DNA of 26,560 bases from positions 1 through 26,560 of IMG/VR virus record IMGVR_UViG_3300041583_000040, one strand, 5' to 3'. The DNA comes from a virus. Numbering within the stretch: position 1 is the first letter of the stretch; every line of letters begins with the position of its first letter. This document shows, piece after piece, positions 8,301 to 16,660 of this stretch. Both the position numbers and the translations under genes were made by a program. Below the pieces are notes generated by a model. That model saw only the letters and a list, made by a program, of their open reading frames with translations. It did no database searches and was not told the DNA's origin.

Positions 8301-9316
8301 ACGATTTGAATTGGTATAATATGGAGGATGGTGATTTCGTTTATTGGGATTCAGCAAGATGGACCAATGGGAATTTATACAATAGATATTGGAAGAATTT
8401 CATTGAAGAGATTAGTGACCCTGCTTCGAAAGTAATTGAAGCTTTTATCGATTTAGATCCTGCTGATATATTCGCCTTAGATTTTAAGAAGATATACATA
8501 TTAGATGGTCATTGGTTAAGACTACAACAAGTTATTGATTATGATCCTATTGGTGGTGGCCTTACTAAGTGTGAGTTCTTAAAGTTAAAAAGTCCTACAA
8601 AGTTCAAACTAAGAAGTGATGTTATATCTGTATATGGTTCACCGACAAGACAAGCTTTAGAAGAAGATGACAATACAGGTACAGTAACAACAGTTAATAT
8701 CGAAAGATCTCCAGGTAAAAGGAAACCAAATATTGGTTATAACAACTCAAGTATTGGTAGTGAGTTGGGTAGTGATTCATCTATCCAATTAACAGGCACA
8801 TCTAATCACGTTTCAAGTAGTGGTAGGAATATCAATATTAATGGTGATGAGAATGCTGTCGGTAGTAACACAAGAAACATTAACATCTCTGGTGGTAATG
8901 GTAACAAAATTGTTGGTGGTGTTAAGAATGTTAATATTATAGGAACGAGTAAAATTGTTGTTAATGAAAGTGATGTTACTTACATAAATGGTGTAAGGTA
9001 TAAGAATGGTATTGCTATATCTAAATCAAGTGTTATTAATGGTGGTATGGATGTCGCTAATGTTCCACAATCAGAAAGTACACAGATTAATATTATAAAT
9101 GCTGGTGAGGATGTAGTAATAACTGCTGGGTCTCAAACATATGAGAATGTGATTAACCCTGGGTTTGATAATATACTACCTGATGTTGCAGAACTTGGAT
9201 TATCAACAGACCTATCTCCTAGTCCATCTACTAACTTAGCCGGTGGTTTCATATTAAGTGGTACATCATCAATGATTAAGGTTGTAAGAGAGAACGCTAG
9301 ATTGAGAAAAGGTTAA
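5348..9316 (+). CDS. Giant tail tip / baseplate-type protein with C-terminal beta repeats
   Basis: At 1322 residues this is the largest protein here. Near residue 110 it has 'LNVDLYDSIAIPITYTILDV' followed by 'REPEKRKTSWSKTVTIPGS', which I associate with the central tail-tip protein of Bacteroidota phages. The middle is rich in Trp, Gly and Thr. About residues 1140-1225 form short Asn/Ile/Gly repeats ('NININGDENAVGS', 'NINISGGNGNKIVGG', 'NVNIIGTSKIVV') ending in 'SDVTYINGVRYKNG'. This looks like a small beta-helix or intertwined trimer segment, and the closing 'TY(V/I)NG' is characteristic of these proteins. A likely role is the hub joining tube and fibres; that is inference. The start is one base after the previous stop. 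Confidence 0.55.
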   Translation: MKTSLIIYEKPFKAAYTQNVYYDYISKLPEGDFNTGGIDITTPQNEYRRASGTGRTAQQVPKKVALTTAGKTVGNAYAFPLLANLNQTIDLAYQSINRPAEKGVGLNVDLYDSIAIPITYTILDVREPEKRKTSWSKTVTIPGSANNNRIFSHIYEIGQDGWVTIGNTSVYQGFNLNLQKDIVLLNDGIQVLRGNLQLKKIKKDKNGNIEYEVALSGDLTSLFYDTGSSKLDELDWTEYDHTWSRQNIKDSWGGIVKKNGVNYDSITTGTYRSIDRIYGSTMSGRLVIKTTTSHGLQLEDWVVVDLTGVNTNGWNADDVKRAIGSSRWYLSPSTTEFGYACEYQVAERISSTEVALNYFYPMSLPTSGLDMDNTSIANRIAKRTASGKGYVYPMISWGSEADTPGDGNGDTWGVTDMIPGWYVKSIWDKVMESTNSKYESNFLNSQLFKRLTLIQKKTTYDLNLGEFRSRQFNVGSTEHFWTGCSYISPGTYRGLQFTEGNTTTPQSGKTWAGALDILPTWHAGRMPFAAEVGAGATGPFYDNGITETNTIGNWDENQYKWIVGDSGEYDLKVHITIDAMLKMNGYANEASGWPFNGTTDFHPTSADYTYTPNSTSILGVFGRLKRKRGNTVTDIGSYNHWFAPNSQSRWLNGESNPNWSGFGTYQQSDWRNHVITLTPDSKYYAEGDEVWVELSYKVHGGVLGKAESGANRDAIIGFLERYNTGDPPHVGPPFVLQSIVGEYLVKVNTLSFIGNNPTRGATEGGLMEARAFLPKDMTCKDFLLGIMKMFNLHIEQDPLKDRVYRIEPRDDYYKQGTSPTDFVDWTDKMDVTSVDMRPLGELIAKYYEFSNAKESDYWNKKFIEDRGRPYMEYTKEVNNEFLKNTAKITTQFGSTVMINNPENSDVVIPAIYQQDNSSGGMKPLSNSKARILIWGGLKPFSALRGAAFGNWHLKSGSNTPEAGLITEYPVYPFAGTCDSPTDPIHDLNWYNMEDGDFVYWDSARWTNGNLYNRYWKNFIEEISDPASKVIEAFIDLDPADIFALDFKKIYILDGHWLRLQQVIDYDPIGGGLTKCEFLKLKSPTKFKLRSDVISVYGSPTRQALEEDDNTGTVTTVNIERSPGKRKPNIGYNNSSIGSELGSDSSIQLTGTSNHVSSSGRNININGDENAVGSNTRNINISGGNGNKIVGGVKNVNIIGTSKIVVNESDVTYINGVRYKNGIAISKSSVINGGMDVANVPQSESTQINIINAGEDVVITAGSQTYENVINPGFDNILPDVAELGLSTDLSPSPSTNLAGGFILSGTSSMIKVVRENARLRKG

Positions 9317-9348
9317 AAACAATAGAGGAAATAAAAAACATAATAAGT
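9315..9348 (+). promoter_or_regulatory. 34-nt leader, copy 2
   Basis: AAAAACAATA at 9315-9324 and AACATAATAAGT at 9337-9348 lie directly before ATG 9349, in the same 34-nt frame as copies 1, 3 and 4. Its presence argues that 9349 is the intended start of the next gene, even though that ATG is out of frame with most of it. Confidence 0.45.
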
Positions 9349-10565
9349 ATGATAGAACGTAACTCATTATATGGGTATAAAATAAAATCCACAGCCTTAT
9401 CGCTAAAATAGAACAGTATTCAAGGTTGATTAACCACGGGTTATCAACATCGACAGAACAATTCACGGTTCCTACAAGTAATGACCATACAGATGAAACT
9501 TGGGTTAAGACGGATTTGTATATAGGTGAAATAGGTATAAATATATCAGATGATACAATCTTTATGAGAACCAATAATGGTATCGTTCAGATTTCAACAG
9601 GTACATCAAGTGGTGGTACATCTTCTACTAATAGTATATTCACATTTGACACACCAGACATTAAGATTGGTGCAACTTATTCAGCAGATTCATTATCACC
9701 AAGAAGTGGTTACTATACTGATTTAGGTAGTACATCATTGAGATGGAAAGACTTATACTTAGGTGGTCAAGCTTCAGGAGCAGCAACTATCAATGTTAAT
9801 CAAGGTCTTGTATTGAGAGAGGCTACTGATTACATTATAACAACTAATAACATATCAAGTAATAATTCACCCATTGAAATAGGTACTACATCAGCCGATG
9901 TAGATAAAAATAGATTGTTACATCTGAACTCACGTAACGTTTATGGAACTGGGTCTAATAGTCAAGTAGTTTCAATGGCTTCTCATGGGGTTATATTCTC
10001 TAATAATATAAATTGTGCCGCTATCGGTTCTGATTCATCAGAGTTTGGTAATACGGTTGAGAATGTAGTTCAATTAGGAGTTACTCAGAACAGAGTTAAT
10101 GAAGTTTCTAACCAAGTTATAGCTGGTGGAGAATTGGCTATAAGAGGTGTACAGGATGATGGTACTACACAATACAACAAGTCTGATTGGATTACTTCAC
10201 AAGATTTATTAAGAACAACAAATGCTTTATCTACAGCAATTACAACTATACCTTGGTCATCAACGGCTTCAGGTGGTGATGTTATTCAAGTTAAAGCACA
10301 TATAATAGGAACTGATATAGCAGATGCATCACTTGTATATTCATCAGAAATAATGGGTGTGTATTCTATAAGTGGAACAGCATCTGGATTAATAGTTACA
10401 GAAATAGGAACACCTATATTAAATGCAGTTTCAACATTCACAGATGTGGATTGTGAGATGAGTGCTGATAATGATAATGTATATGTACAAGTACAGGGTG
10501 TTGCATCGAATACAATACAATGGTTATGTAGTTACAGTTACCATAGATTAATTAATGTATATTAA
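9349..10565 (+). CDS. Fibre-like tail protein with a one-base frame break near its start
   Basis: The leader-supported ATG at 9349 reads MIERNSLYGYKIK... but hits TAG at 9409-9411. The main frame, open from 9381 to 10565, begins within the same stretch (NKIHSLIAKIEQYSRLINHG) and has no ATG near its start. One extra A in the runs at 9379-9387 would join the two into MIERNSLYGYK-NKIHSLIAKI..., with an N-terminal helix. The body has motifs common in phage fibres: 'KTDLYIGEIGINISDDTIFM' and 'GSTSLRWKDLYLGG'. The C-terminal half is beta-rich. It sits between the tail-tip gene and the tape measure, with only two bases before the latter. It could be an indel in the genome, a sequencing error or a programmed -1 shift. 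A TTG at 9426 is the only conventional start in the main frame and I do not trust it. Confidence 0.55.
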
Positions 10566-10567
10566 AT

Positions 10568-13500
10568 ATGGCAAGTACTTATCAATTAAATGTAAAAGTA
10601 AATGGTGTTGACCAAGCGGTCTCTACTATTGGTGAGTTAGAATCTGCGTTAGCCGCTACTAAAGAAGAACTTAGTGGATTAGATATTGGTTCTGATGCCT
10701 TCCAAAATTTAGCAAAACAAGCCAGAACACTACAAGGTGAATTAGAAACTAATTCCGAGAAATTAACTAACTTCAATGGTAACTTAGATAACATCACACA
10801 ATCTGTGGGTCGTCTTGGTTCTACTATTGCTGGTGGATTCGCAGTTGCTACGGCAGCTATCGGTTTATTTGGAGCAGAGGGTGAAGATTTAAGTAAAGCA
10901 CAAGTTAAAGCACAACAAGCACTTACATTAGCCTTTGGTGTTACTACTATTGCGACTAATGCTGCAAGGATATCACAAGATTTAAAGAACGTAGCTGATT
11001 CCTTAGGTATAAATATTGGTAGAATTAAAACAGCAACAACTATATCAGACTCGGTAGTTACTGGGGCAAACACTGTTGTTACTGGGGCACAGACTGTTGC
11101 AACAGGAGCGGCAACTGCTGCTCAATGGAATTTGAATGCGGCTATGTTGGCTAATCCAATTGGGTTAGTATTACTTGGTGTTACTGCCTTAGTTGGTGCT
11201 CTAATACTATTCTCTGGTCAATCTGAGAAATCAACTCTAAATACTACTAAATCAACTGAAGCTTTTATTAAAGAAACAGCAGTTATTAAAGAGAATCAAT
11301 CCAGTATATTAGAATTGATAAAAGGTAAGGCTGAGTTATTAATAATATCAGAAAAGGATGCAACTAAGAGATTACAATTGGAAAATGATTTATATAACAA
11401 GTTATCACAAACAGAACAAGAATTCTTAAACGAGAGAAAGAAAAGAAATGATGAATCATTCAAAGAAGCAATTCAAGAATTTGGAAGAATAAATGAAGAA
11501 TATTTAAAGACAACAATCGTTACACAAAAAGAGATTATCGAATGGCACGGTAACTCTGGTCGTACAATACAGAAGGAGATTACTAAAGAGATTAACTTAA
11601 TGGATAAAGCCATAGATGCTAATGTAAAAGCTTATGAGAAGAATAAGGAAATAAATGATAAAGAATTATTAGAACTAAAGGAAAGATTTGGTGAAGAGAT
11701 TATAACAGAAGAGGTTGCGGCTTTAAGACTACAACAATTAGATGCTAAGCACTACTTGGCCTTAATAGATCAACAAGAGGAATACTTAAAGAAACAAGGT
11801 AAGTTAAGTGATGATGCTATCAAGGAAAGATTTGAATCATCTAAGAAAAGTTTACAAGATTTATTATCTTCATTAGAGGATAATATAAAAAGTCAGATAA
11901 AAATAAACACTGATAAGAATAAGAAAATAAAAGAGGATGACTTAAAGGCGTTTGAGGAACAAAAGAGAATAAATGAGAAGAGAGCCGATGATTGGAAAAA
12001 GTATTACGGTGATATCATTAAGATGGCTGATGATGCTGGTCAGAAACTAATCGACATACAATCTGATTATCAAGATAAGATTGAGGATGAACAGACTAAG
12101 GGTGATTTAGCCAATATAGAATTACAAAAGAAAAGGTCACTTGAAAGTATTGAGCTTATTAGATCTGAAGCAACTGCTGAGATAGAAGCATCAAAATTAA
12201 AAAAAGCTGAGAAGGAGAAACTAATCGATGAGATAAATGGTTATGCTCAATTAGCAATTAGTGAAGAGACATCGTTTTATCAAATAAAGATTGATGAACA
12301 AACAGCCATTGATAAAGCCAGAGTTGAACAACTTAAAGTTATTAACCAGGTTCTTATTGATGAATATACTTATGGTGATAATAACATATTAGATAGTAAG
12401 AAAGCTCTTAATCTACAACTACAACAATTAGAGATAGATTATCTAAGTGACCAGGATGTATTAAGAGATAATGTCCAAGGTAACTATAAAGAAAGGAACC
12501 GATTCTTATTGGCTCTTAAAATAGATGCTCTTAATAAAGAAAGGGAGTTAACAATATCAGCTATACAAGCTGGAGCAAATCAAGAGTATGATATTGTCGT
12601 TGACAATTTAAGAAAACAATATGATATTGAGAAGTTATTTGTTGGTAAAAGAATTGATTTAATAAAGACTGGTACATTAGAGGAGTTACAAGCTGATTAT
12701 GATGCGGCTGTGGAGAGTGGTAAATTAAATGATGAAGAATTAGAAGCTTATAAGGTTATATTAGAAACTAAGAAAAACTTAATACTTAAATCAGATGGTG
12801 AGATATTTGCCATTACTGAATCATCAAGACAAAAGAGAATAGATGCTGAGAAAGCAACAGAAGATGAAATATTTGCTTATAAAGTACAGAAGCTCAAGGA
12901 GGCATCAGATTTAGCATTTCAATTCATTAACGCTGGTTTACAAATAGCCAATGATATAAATGCTTTACAGAAAGTAGGGTTAGAGAATAATCTATTTAAT
13001 ATACAAGAGAACTTGACGGCACAAGAAGCATCATATGATGAATCTTATAACAATGAGTTGGCTCTATTAAATAACAAACTGAACGAGGGTACTATTTCAC
13101 AAGAACAATACAATGAACAACAGAAAGCATTACAAACAGATTTAGATAAGAGTAAGGTAGATGCACAACACAAGGCAGATTTAGAATCTTACAAAGCTAA
13201 GAAGAAAGCATTTGAATCTGATAAGAAATTAAAAATAGCTCAGTCTATTATCGCTGGTGCTCAAGGTGCCATTTCAGCATTCGCAGGAGCAATGCAGTTG
13301 GGACCTATCGCCGGTCCGATTGTTGGTGGTATTTTAGCCGCGGCTGTTGGTGTATCTACTGGTATACAAGTGTCCGCTATAAAGAAAACTAAATTTAACG
13401 AGTCACCACCTTCAATACCACAAACACCTACACCCAATTTATCCGGAGGTGGATTGGGAGGATCGGATGCCTTAAATACAGGATCGGGAGGTGGACAAAC

Positions 13501-13660
13501 ATTCTTCGATCCATCACTAGTAGGTGGTTCTGGAGGATCTAGTGGATTCCAATCAGCTGGAAGTGGACCAGGTGGTGCCACAAAGGTTTATGTATTAGAG
13601 TCTGATATAACTAATGTTCAGAACAAAGTATCAGCCTTAGAATCTAACGCATCGTTCTAA
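10568..13660 (+). CDS. Tape measure protein
   Basis: This 1030-residue protein combines hydrophobic segments with long helices. Hydrophobic stretches are at about 85-102 ('GSTIAGGFAVATAAIGLFG'), 195-216 ('NPIGLVLLGVTALVGALILF') and about 893-938 ('GPIAGPIVGGILAAAVGV'). A charged Lys/Glu/Gln-rich coiled-coil region runs between about 220 and 890. A Gly/Ser/Pro-rich stretch (about 945-1010) and a short helix end it. The N-terminus 'YQLNVKVNGVDQAVSTIGEL' is typical of Bacteroidota tape measures. Tape measures set tail length at roughly 1.5 angstroms per residue, so a tail of about 150 nm is expected. The chaperone pair that should bind it is 10 kb upstream, which is unusual. Antisense frames within it are shadows. 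Confidence 0.85.
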   Translation: MASTYQLNVKVNGVDQAVSTIGELESALAATKEELSGLDIGSDAFQNLAKQARTLQGELETNSEKLTNFNGNLDNITQSVGRLGSTIAGGFAVATAAIGLFGAEGEDLSKAQVKAQQALTLAFGVTTIATNAARISQDLKNVADSLGINIGRIKTATTISDSVVTGANTVVTGAQTVATGAATAAQWNLNAAMLANPIGLVLLGVTALVGALILFSGQSEKSTLNTTKSTEAFIKETAVIKENQSSILELIKGKAELLIISEKDATKRLQLENDLYNKLSQTEQEFLNERKKRNDESFKEAIQEFGRINEEYLKTTIVTQKEIIEWHGNSGRTIQKEITKEINLMDKAIDANVKAYEKNKEINDKELLELKERFGEEIITEEVAALRLQQLDAKHYLALIDQQEEYLKKQGKLSDDAIKERFESSKKSLQDLLSSLEDNIKSQIKINTDKNKKIKEDDLKAFEEQKRINEKRADDWKKYYGDIIKMADDAGQKLIDIQSDYQDKIEDEQTKGDLANIELQKKRSLESIELIRSEATAEIEASKLKKAEKEKLIDEINGYAQLAISEETSFYQIKIDEQTAIDKARVEQLKVINQVLIDEYTYGDNNILDSKKALNLQLQQLEIDYLSDQDVLRDNVQGNYKERNRFLLALKIDALNKERELTISAIQAGANQEYDIVVDNLRKQYDIEKLFVGKRIDLIKTGTLEELQADYDAAVESGKLNDEELEAYKVILETKKNLILKSDGEIFAITESSRQKRIDAEKATEDEIFAYKVQKLKEASDLAFQFINAGLQIANDINALQKVGLENNLFNIQENLTAQEASYDESYNNELALLNNKLNEGTISQEQYNEQQKALQTDLDKSKVDAQHKADLESYKAKKKAFESDKKLKIAQSIIAGAQGAISAFAGAMQLGPIAGPIVGGILAAAVGVSTGIQVSAIKKTKFNESPPSIPQTPTPNLSGGGLGGSDALNTGSGGGQTFFDPSLVGGSGGSSGFQSAGSGPGGATKVYVLESDITNVQNKVSALESNASF

Positions 13661-13691
13661 AAACATATTACCAAAAAATAACATATTAACT
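13658..13691 (+). promoter_or_regulatory. Leader related to the 34-nt element, copy 5
   Basis: AAAAACATATTA is followed by an A-rich stretch and AACATATTAACT directly before ATG 13692. The layout equals the other leaders apart from a one-base offset in the first half. Confidence 0.4.
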
Positions 13692-14759
13692 ATGAAGAAG
13701 GATATACCAATATTTGATATAGTTCTAAATGAAAAGAATTTAGAACAAGGAGTAGGTTACATCTCATTAGTAGATGACCCAGCTATTAAAGTAAATTGGA
13801 TCAAATTGGCAAAGCAATCATCTTTATCATTCAAGTCTGATACAGACAAACAACTATTATACGGACCATTTTTGATCCCTAATATGTTGATTTACAGACA
13901 TGATGAACAGAACGGAGAATACTATGTTAGGTTCAGCAAGGAAGAGATTGAGAAGATATCATCAAAATTCAATGAAGACCTTAATAACAAGAACATAAGC
14001 TTTATGCACACCAATGAAATGGTTGATGCTTTTGTCGCATCGAATTGGATAATAGAAGATGGTCAAGATAAGAGTAGAAATCTTGGATTTGATTTACCAG
14101 AAGGAACTTGGTTTGGATCCGTTAAGGTTAAAGATTCAGAGTTCTGGATTAACAAGGTTAAGAATGAAGAAGTGAAAGGTTTCTCAGTTGAGATTTTAGC
14201 TGACTTAGAATTATCACTAAAAAATAAACAAAACAAAATGAAAAATGAATTAAAATTAGCAAGTTCAGTTATCGCGGATGGTTCATCTATCTACTATGAT
14301 GGTGATTTGGCGGTTGGTACAGCATTATTTACTGATGAGTCACTTACTGTACCGGTATCTGGTAATGTAGAGTTGGAAGACGGTACGAGAATCACTATTG
14401 AAGAAGGTATTGTAACCGAAATAATAGAAGCAGATGTATCAGTTGAACAAGCAGAAGGAGATGCACCGGTCGATGAAACAGTATCATCAGAACCATTAAC
14501 AGCAGAAGAAGTATCAGCAATGATTGATGCAAGATTCACTGAATTAATGGAAGAGATTACTGCATTAAAAGTATTGGTTGAGGGAGCAGACGTATCATCA
14601 GAAGAAATGAAGGCTAAGTATGAATTAGAATTCAAAACTATGAAAGAGAAATTAAGTTCTACACCAGCAACACAACCTTTAAAAGTTGTTAAAACACCTA
14701 CTATGAATCACTTTGAGGCTATGGAGGCGAGAATAAAAGAGTTCGCAAGAACTAAGTAA
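13692..14759 (+). CDS. Prohead protease (XkdF-like) fused to a scaffold domain
   Basis: In this 355-residue protein the N-terminal part (about 1-172) has the features of XkdF-like prohead serine proteases: 'YGPFLIPNMLIYR', 'YYVRFSKEEIEKISSKF', 'ISFMHTNEMVDAFVASNWII', 'PEGTWFGSVKVKDSEFW' and 'VKGFSVE'. His106 and Ser165 are the likely catalytic pair. After an A-rich joint comes a beta-rich segment ('SSIYYDGDLAVGTALFTDES', 'LEDGTRITIEEGIVTEI'), then an acidic linker and a helix ('AEEVSAMIDARFTELMEEI'), as expected of a scaffold. The major capsid gene follows directly, the standard arrangement. The protease should cleave scaffold and capsid proteins in the procapsid. An in-frame ATG at 14238 could give the scaffold alone. 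Confidence 0.7.
   Translation: MKKDIPIFDIVLNEKNLEQGVGYISLVDDPAIKVNWIKLAKQSSLSFKSDTDKQLLYGPFLIPNMLIYRHDEQNGEYYVRFSKEEIEKISSKFNEDLNNKNISFMHTNEMVDAFVASNWIIEDGQDKSRNLGFDLPEGTWFGSVKVKDSEFWINKVKNEEVKGFSVEILADLELSLKNKQNKMKNELKLASSVIADGSSIYYDGDLAVGTALFTDESLTVPVSGNVELEDGTRITIEEGIVTEIIEADVSVEQAEGDAPVDETVSSEPLTAEEVSAMIDARFTELMEEITALKVLVEGADVSSEEMKAKYELEFKTMKEKLSSTPATQPLKVVKTPTMNHFEAMEARIKEFARTK
14238..14759 (+). CDS. Possible nested scaffold protein from an internal start
   Basis: Met183 of the protease gene lies exactly at the joint between the protease and scaffold domains. It is preceded by an A-rich stretch (AAAATAAACAAAACAAA at 14221-14237) that resembles the leaders of ordinary genes in this genome. 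Starting here would make a 173-residue protein (MKNELKLASS...) holding the beta-rich segment and the helical scaffold. Nested scaffolds sharing the protease frame are well known, for example lambda C/Nu3. The A-rich leader also encodes Lys/Asn/Gln (LKNKQNK), so it could be only a linker. Confidence 0.4.
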   Translation: MKNELKLASSVIADGSSIYYDGDLAVGTALFTDESLTVPVSGNVELEDGTRITIEEGIVTEIIEADVSVEQAEGDAPVDETVSSEPLTAEEVSAMIDARFTELMEEITALKVLVEGADVSSEEMKAKYELEFKTMKEKLSSTPATQPLKVVKTPTMNHFEAMEARIKEFARTK

Positions 14760-14791
14760 AAACATAATACCCAAGTTTAGACATATTAAGT
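14757..14791 (+). promoter_or_regulatory. Degenerate leader with ATA in place of ATG
   Basis: TAAAAACATAATACCC, then GACATATTAAGT, then ATA at 14792 where other copies have ATG. The capsid gene starts 30 nt further on after a second A/T-rich stretch. It looks like a displaced copy of the element found before 13692. Confidence 0.3.
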
Positions 14792-14821
14792 ATAAACTAT
14801 TAAAAAAATAATTAAATAAAA

Positions 14822-15727
14822 ATGGCTTTAACAGATAATACAACTTTCTATGGTAAGGATGCAGAAGGATTCTTCAAGAAGGTGTTAACAACAGGTTTGG
14901 CTAAAACTGAGATCGCTCTATTACCTAACGTAAAGAGTAAGATTAAATTAGCTTATTCAGATTTAGGAAATATTCTTCAAGCAGATGATTGTTCATTCAA
15001 CGCTACTGGAGAGGGTTCTCTTAATCAGAAAACAATGGAGGTATGTGACCTTAAAGTAAACTTAGAATATTGTGCAACAACATTCGAAGCAAACTACTTA
15101 TCAATGCAATTAAGAGCTGGGTCTAACTCAGCCGAAGTAATGCCTGATTCATATGCTAACTTCGTAGTTGATTACGTAGCAGAGAAAGTATCTGCTGACT
15201 TAGAATTAACTATGTTCCAAGGAGATACAGGTACAGCATCTTACCCACTATCATTATGTGATGGTTTGGTTAAATTAATGACTGCTGATGCAGACGTTAT
15301 CGATGTAGCTGCAACTGCATCTACTATTGACGCATCTAACGTTATTGGTGAAATGAACAGAATATTAGAAGCAGTTCCTGCTGAAGTAAGACAACAATCT
15401 AATTTCAAGATATTCGTATCTCAAGAGATTGGATTCGCTTACAAACAAGCACAAGCATCTACAACTGGTGGTTTATTCATGGTTGGAGATAAAGAGTTGA
15501 ACTACTTAGGATTCAAATTGGTTCCTACATCTGGTCTTTTAGCTAAACAAGCAATTGCGGCTAATATGGATAAAGTATTCTTCTTAACAGATTTAACTTC
15601 TGATTGGGATGAAATAATTATCATACCACAAAGAAATATCTCTGGTGCTAGATCTGAAAGATTTGCAACATCATTGAAATTCGGTATCAACTACCTTTAC
15701 GGAGCAGAAATCGTACTTTACTCATAA
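14822..15727 (+). CDS. Major capsid protein, HK97-fold type
   Basis: This 301-residue protein has a long helix region early on ('NFVVDYVAEKVSADLELTMF'), then 'YPLSLCDGLVKLMTADADVI', 'VIGEMNRILEAVPAEVRQ', 'FKIFVSQEIGFAYKQAQA', 'YLGFKLVPTSGL' and 'VFFLTDLTSDWDEIIIIPQ'. This succession (spine helix, central beta region, 'G..lvp..gl', then a strand pair near the C-terminus) is the pattern of Bacteroidota siphophage capsid proteins of the HK97 fold. It follows the protease/scaffold gene, as usual. The codons are richer in C-ending forms (AAC, TTC, GTA/GTT mix) than the neighbours, as expected for a highly expressed gene. The leader is A/T-only with no Shine-Dalgarno. Confidence 0.8.
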   Translation: MALTDNTTFYGKDAEGFFKKVLTTGLAKTEIALLPNVKSKIKLAYSDLGNILQADDCSFNATGEGSLNQKTMEVCDLKVNLEYCATTFEANYLSMQLRAGSNSAEVMPDSYANFVVDYVAEKVSADLELTMFQGDTGTASYPLSLCDGLVKLMTADADVIDVAATASTIDASNVIGEMNRILEAVPAEVRQQSNFKIFVSQEIGFAYKQAQASTTGGLFMVGDKELNYLGFKLVPTSGLLAKQAIAANMDKVFFLTDLTSDWDEIIIIPQRNISGARSERFATSLKFGINYLYGAEIVLYS

Positions 15728-15762
15728 TACTTAGCGTATATAAATAAAAATAATTAAAAACT

Positions 15763-16275
15763 ATGGCATGTGTAAGTTTTTCAGGAGGTATCGCTAACGA
15801 TTGTGCAAACAATATGGGTGGTGTTACCAAACTATATTTAACAGACTTCGATAACATTACTAGCTACACTGAAACAGGTGGAACTGTATCAGCGGTATCA
15901 ATGACTGCTTCAACTACATTCTATGAATTTGAGTTTAATAGAAACTCAGCTACATTCACAGAGGATTTAGTAAAATCAGTAGAAGCTGGTTCTGCATTAT
16001 TCGAACAAACTGTATCAGTTACTATACCAAGAAGAGATGTAGCTAAAAGAAACATTTTAGCACTATTAACTCAAAGAGACCTAGCGGTTATCATAAAAGA
16101 TTCTAACGGTCTATATTGGTATCCAGGAGCGGTTGAAGGATGTTACCTTTCAGAGGAAACATCAACATCAGGAACAGCTAAAACTGACGGATCAAACTAC
16201 GTATTAACTCTTAAAGGGTTCGAAGTTGAGATGTCACCAGCGGTCGATGGTTCAATCATAGCTGGTCTATTGTAA
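15763..16275 (+). CDS. Probable major tail (tube) protein
   Basis: In this 170-residue protein, 'TFYEFEFNRNSATFTEDL' is followed by 'SALFEQTVSVTIPRRDVAKR', 'ALLTQRDLAVIIKDSNGLYW' and a C-terminal beta segment 'YVLTLKGFEVEMSPAVDG'. I recognise this beta-rich type as the protein encoded after the capsid gene in many Bacteroidota phages, considered a tail tube or other abundant virion protein. It starts 35 nt after the capsid stop, behind an A/T-only leader, and is followed by the strong terminator at 16299. It is thus the last gene of the first structural operon, close to the capsid gene, which suits an abundant product. A capsid decoration protein is the main alternative. Confidence 0.5.
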   Translation: MACVSFSGGIANDCANNMGGVTKLYLTDFDNITSYTETGGTVSAVSMTASTTFYEFEFNRNSATFTEDLVKSVEAGSALFEQTVSVTIPRRDVAKRNILALLTQRDLAVIIKDSNGLYWYPGAVEGCYLSEETSTSGTAKTDGSNYVLTLKGFEVEMSPAVDGSIIAGLL

Positions 16276-16298
16276 TATTAACCACTATTAAAATTAAG

Positions 16299-16329
16299 AA
16301 ACCCAACCCTATCACAGGTTGGGTTTTTT
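16299..16329 (+). terminator. Rho-independent terminator
   Basis: A perfect 10-bp stem pairs AAACCCAACC (16299-16308) with GGTTGGGTTT (16317-16326) around an 8-nt loop, and a T run (16324-16329) follows. It ends the capsid/tail operon. It lies 23 nt after the stop at 16275 and 13 nt before the end of the opposing gene, and may also act weakly on that - strand transcript. Confidence 0.9.
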
Positions 16330-16341
16330 GTTTTCTATATT

Positions 16342-16626
16342 CTAATATACCCATGTCTCACCTTCAAGTCCGCTTAAATCTAGAACGAGAAAATCATTAG
16401 AGGTACCAACAATTTGTCCTTTAGGAATAAGTTCTATTTCATCATTATGAATCTGTACATCATAATCGTTTAACATCACACTCAACCAATCCGAACGCAT
16501 CATATCAGTTCTATTGGGGTTAAACTCCTTCATACTTTTGATGAATCCATCACACACTCTTTGTGCTATTAAAGGTTGTTTTTTTTCATATTCTCTTAAG
16601 AAATCATTTGTAGTCATTGTAGTCAT
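16342..16626 (-). CDS. Small protein of unknown function, inserted antisense in the structural region
   Basis: I do not recognise this 94-residue protein. It has a helical first half ('NDFLREYEKKQPLIAQRVCD') and a second half of short strands ('YDVQIHNDEIELIPKGQIVG', 'NDFLVLDLSGLEGETWVY'), so it is probably a small folded cytoplasmic protein. It begins with a duplicated start: ATGACTACA occurs twice in a row, giving MTTMTT. Either Met could be used. It is alone on the - strand, convergent with the capsid operon across the terminator and divergent from the portal operon, with its own upstream promoter-like element. This is the arrangement of a moron or a regulatory gene. Confidence 0.6.
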   Translation of the reverse strand: MTTMTTNDFLREYEKKQPLIAQRVCDGFIKSMKEFNPNRTDMMRSDWLSVMLNDYDVQIHNDEIELIPKGQIVGTSNDFLVLDLSGLEGETWVY

Positions 16627-16660
16627 TATCTTATCTTTTAGTTTAGTTATTAATTATATT

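Noticed and set aside
9426-9428. TTG as start codon of the gene ending at 10565
   Set aside because: Coding-like sequence continues upstream to 9381, and the 34-nt leader points to ATG 9349.
10582-11073. 163-residue frame antisense to the tape measure
   Set aside because: Ala/Ser/Pro-rich shadow with no start signal, opposite a strongly supported gene.
13261-13581. 106-residue Pro-rich frame on the - strand
   Set aside because: Mirror of the Gly-rich tail of the tape measure.
14294-14635. 113-residue Ser/Thr-rich frame on the - strand
   Set aside because: Mirror of the acidic scaffold linker; no leader or neighbouring - strand genes.
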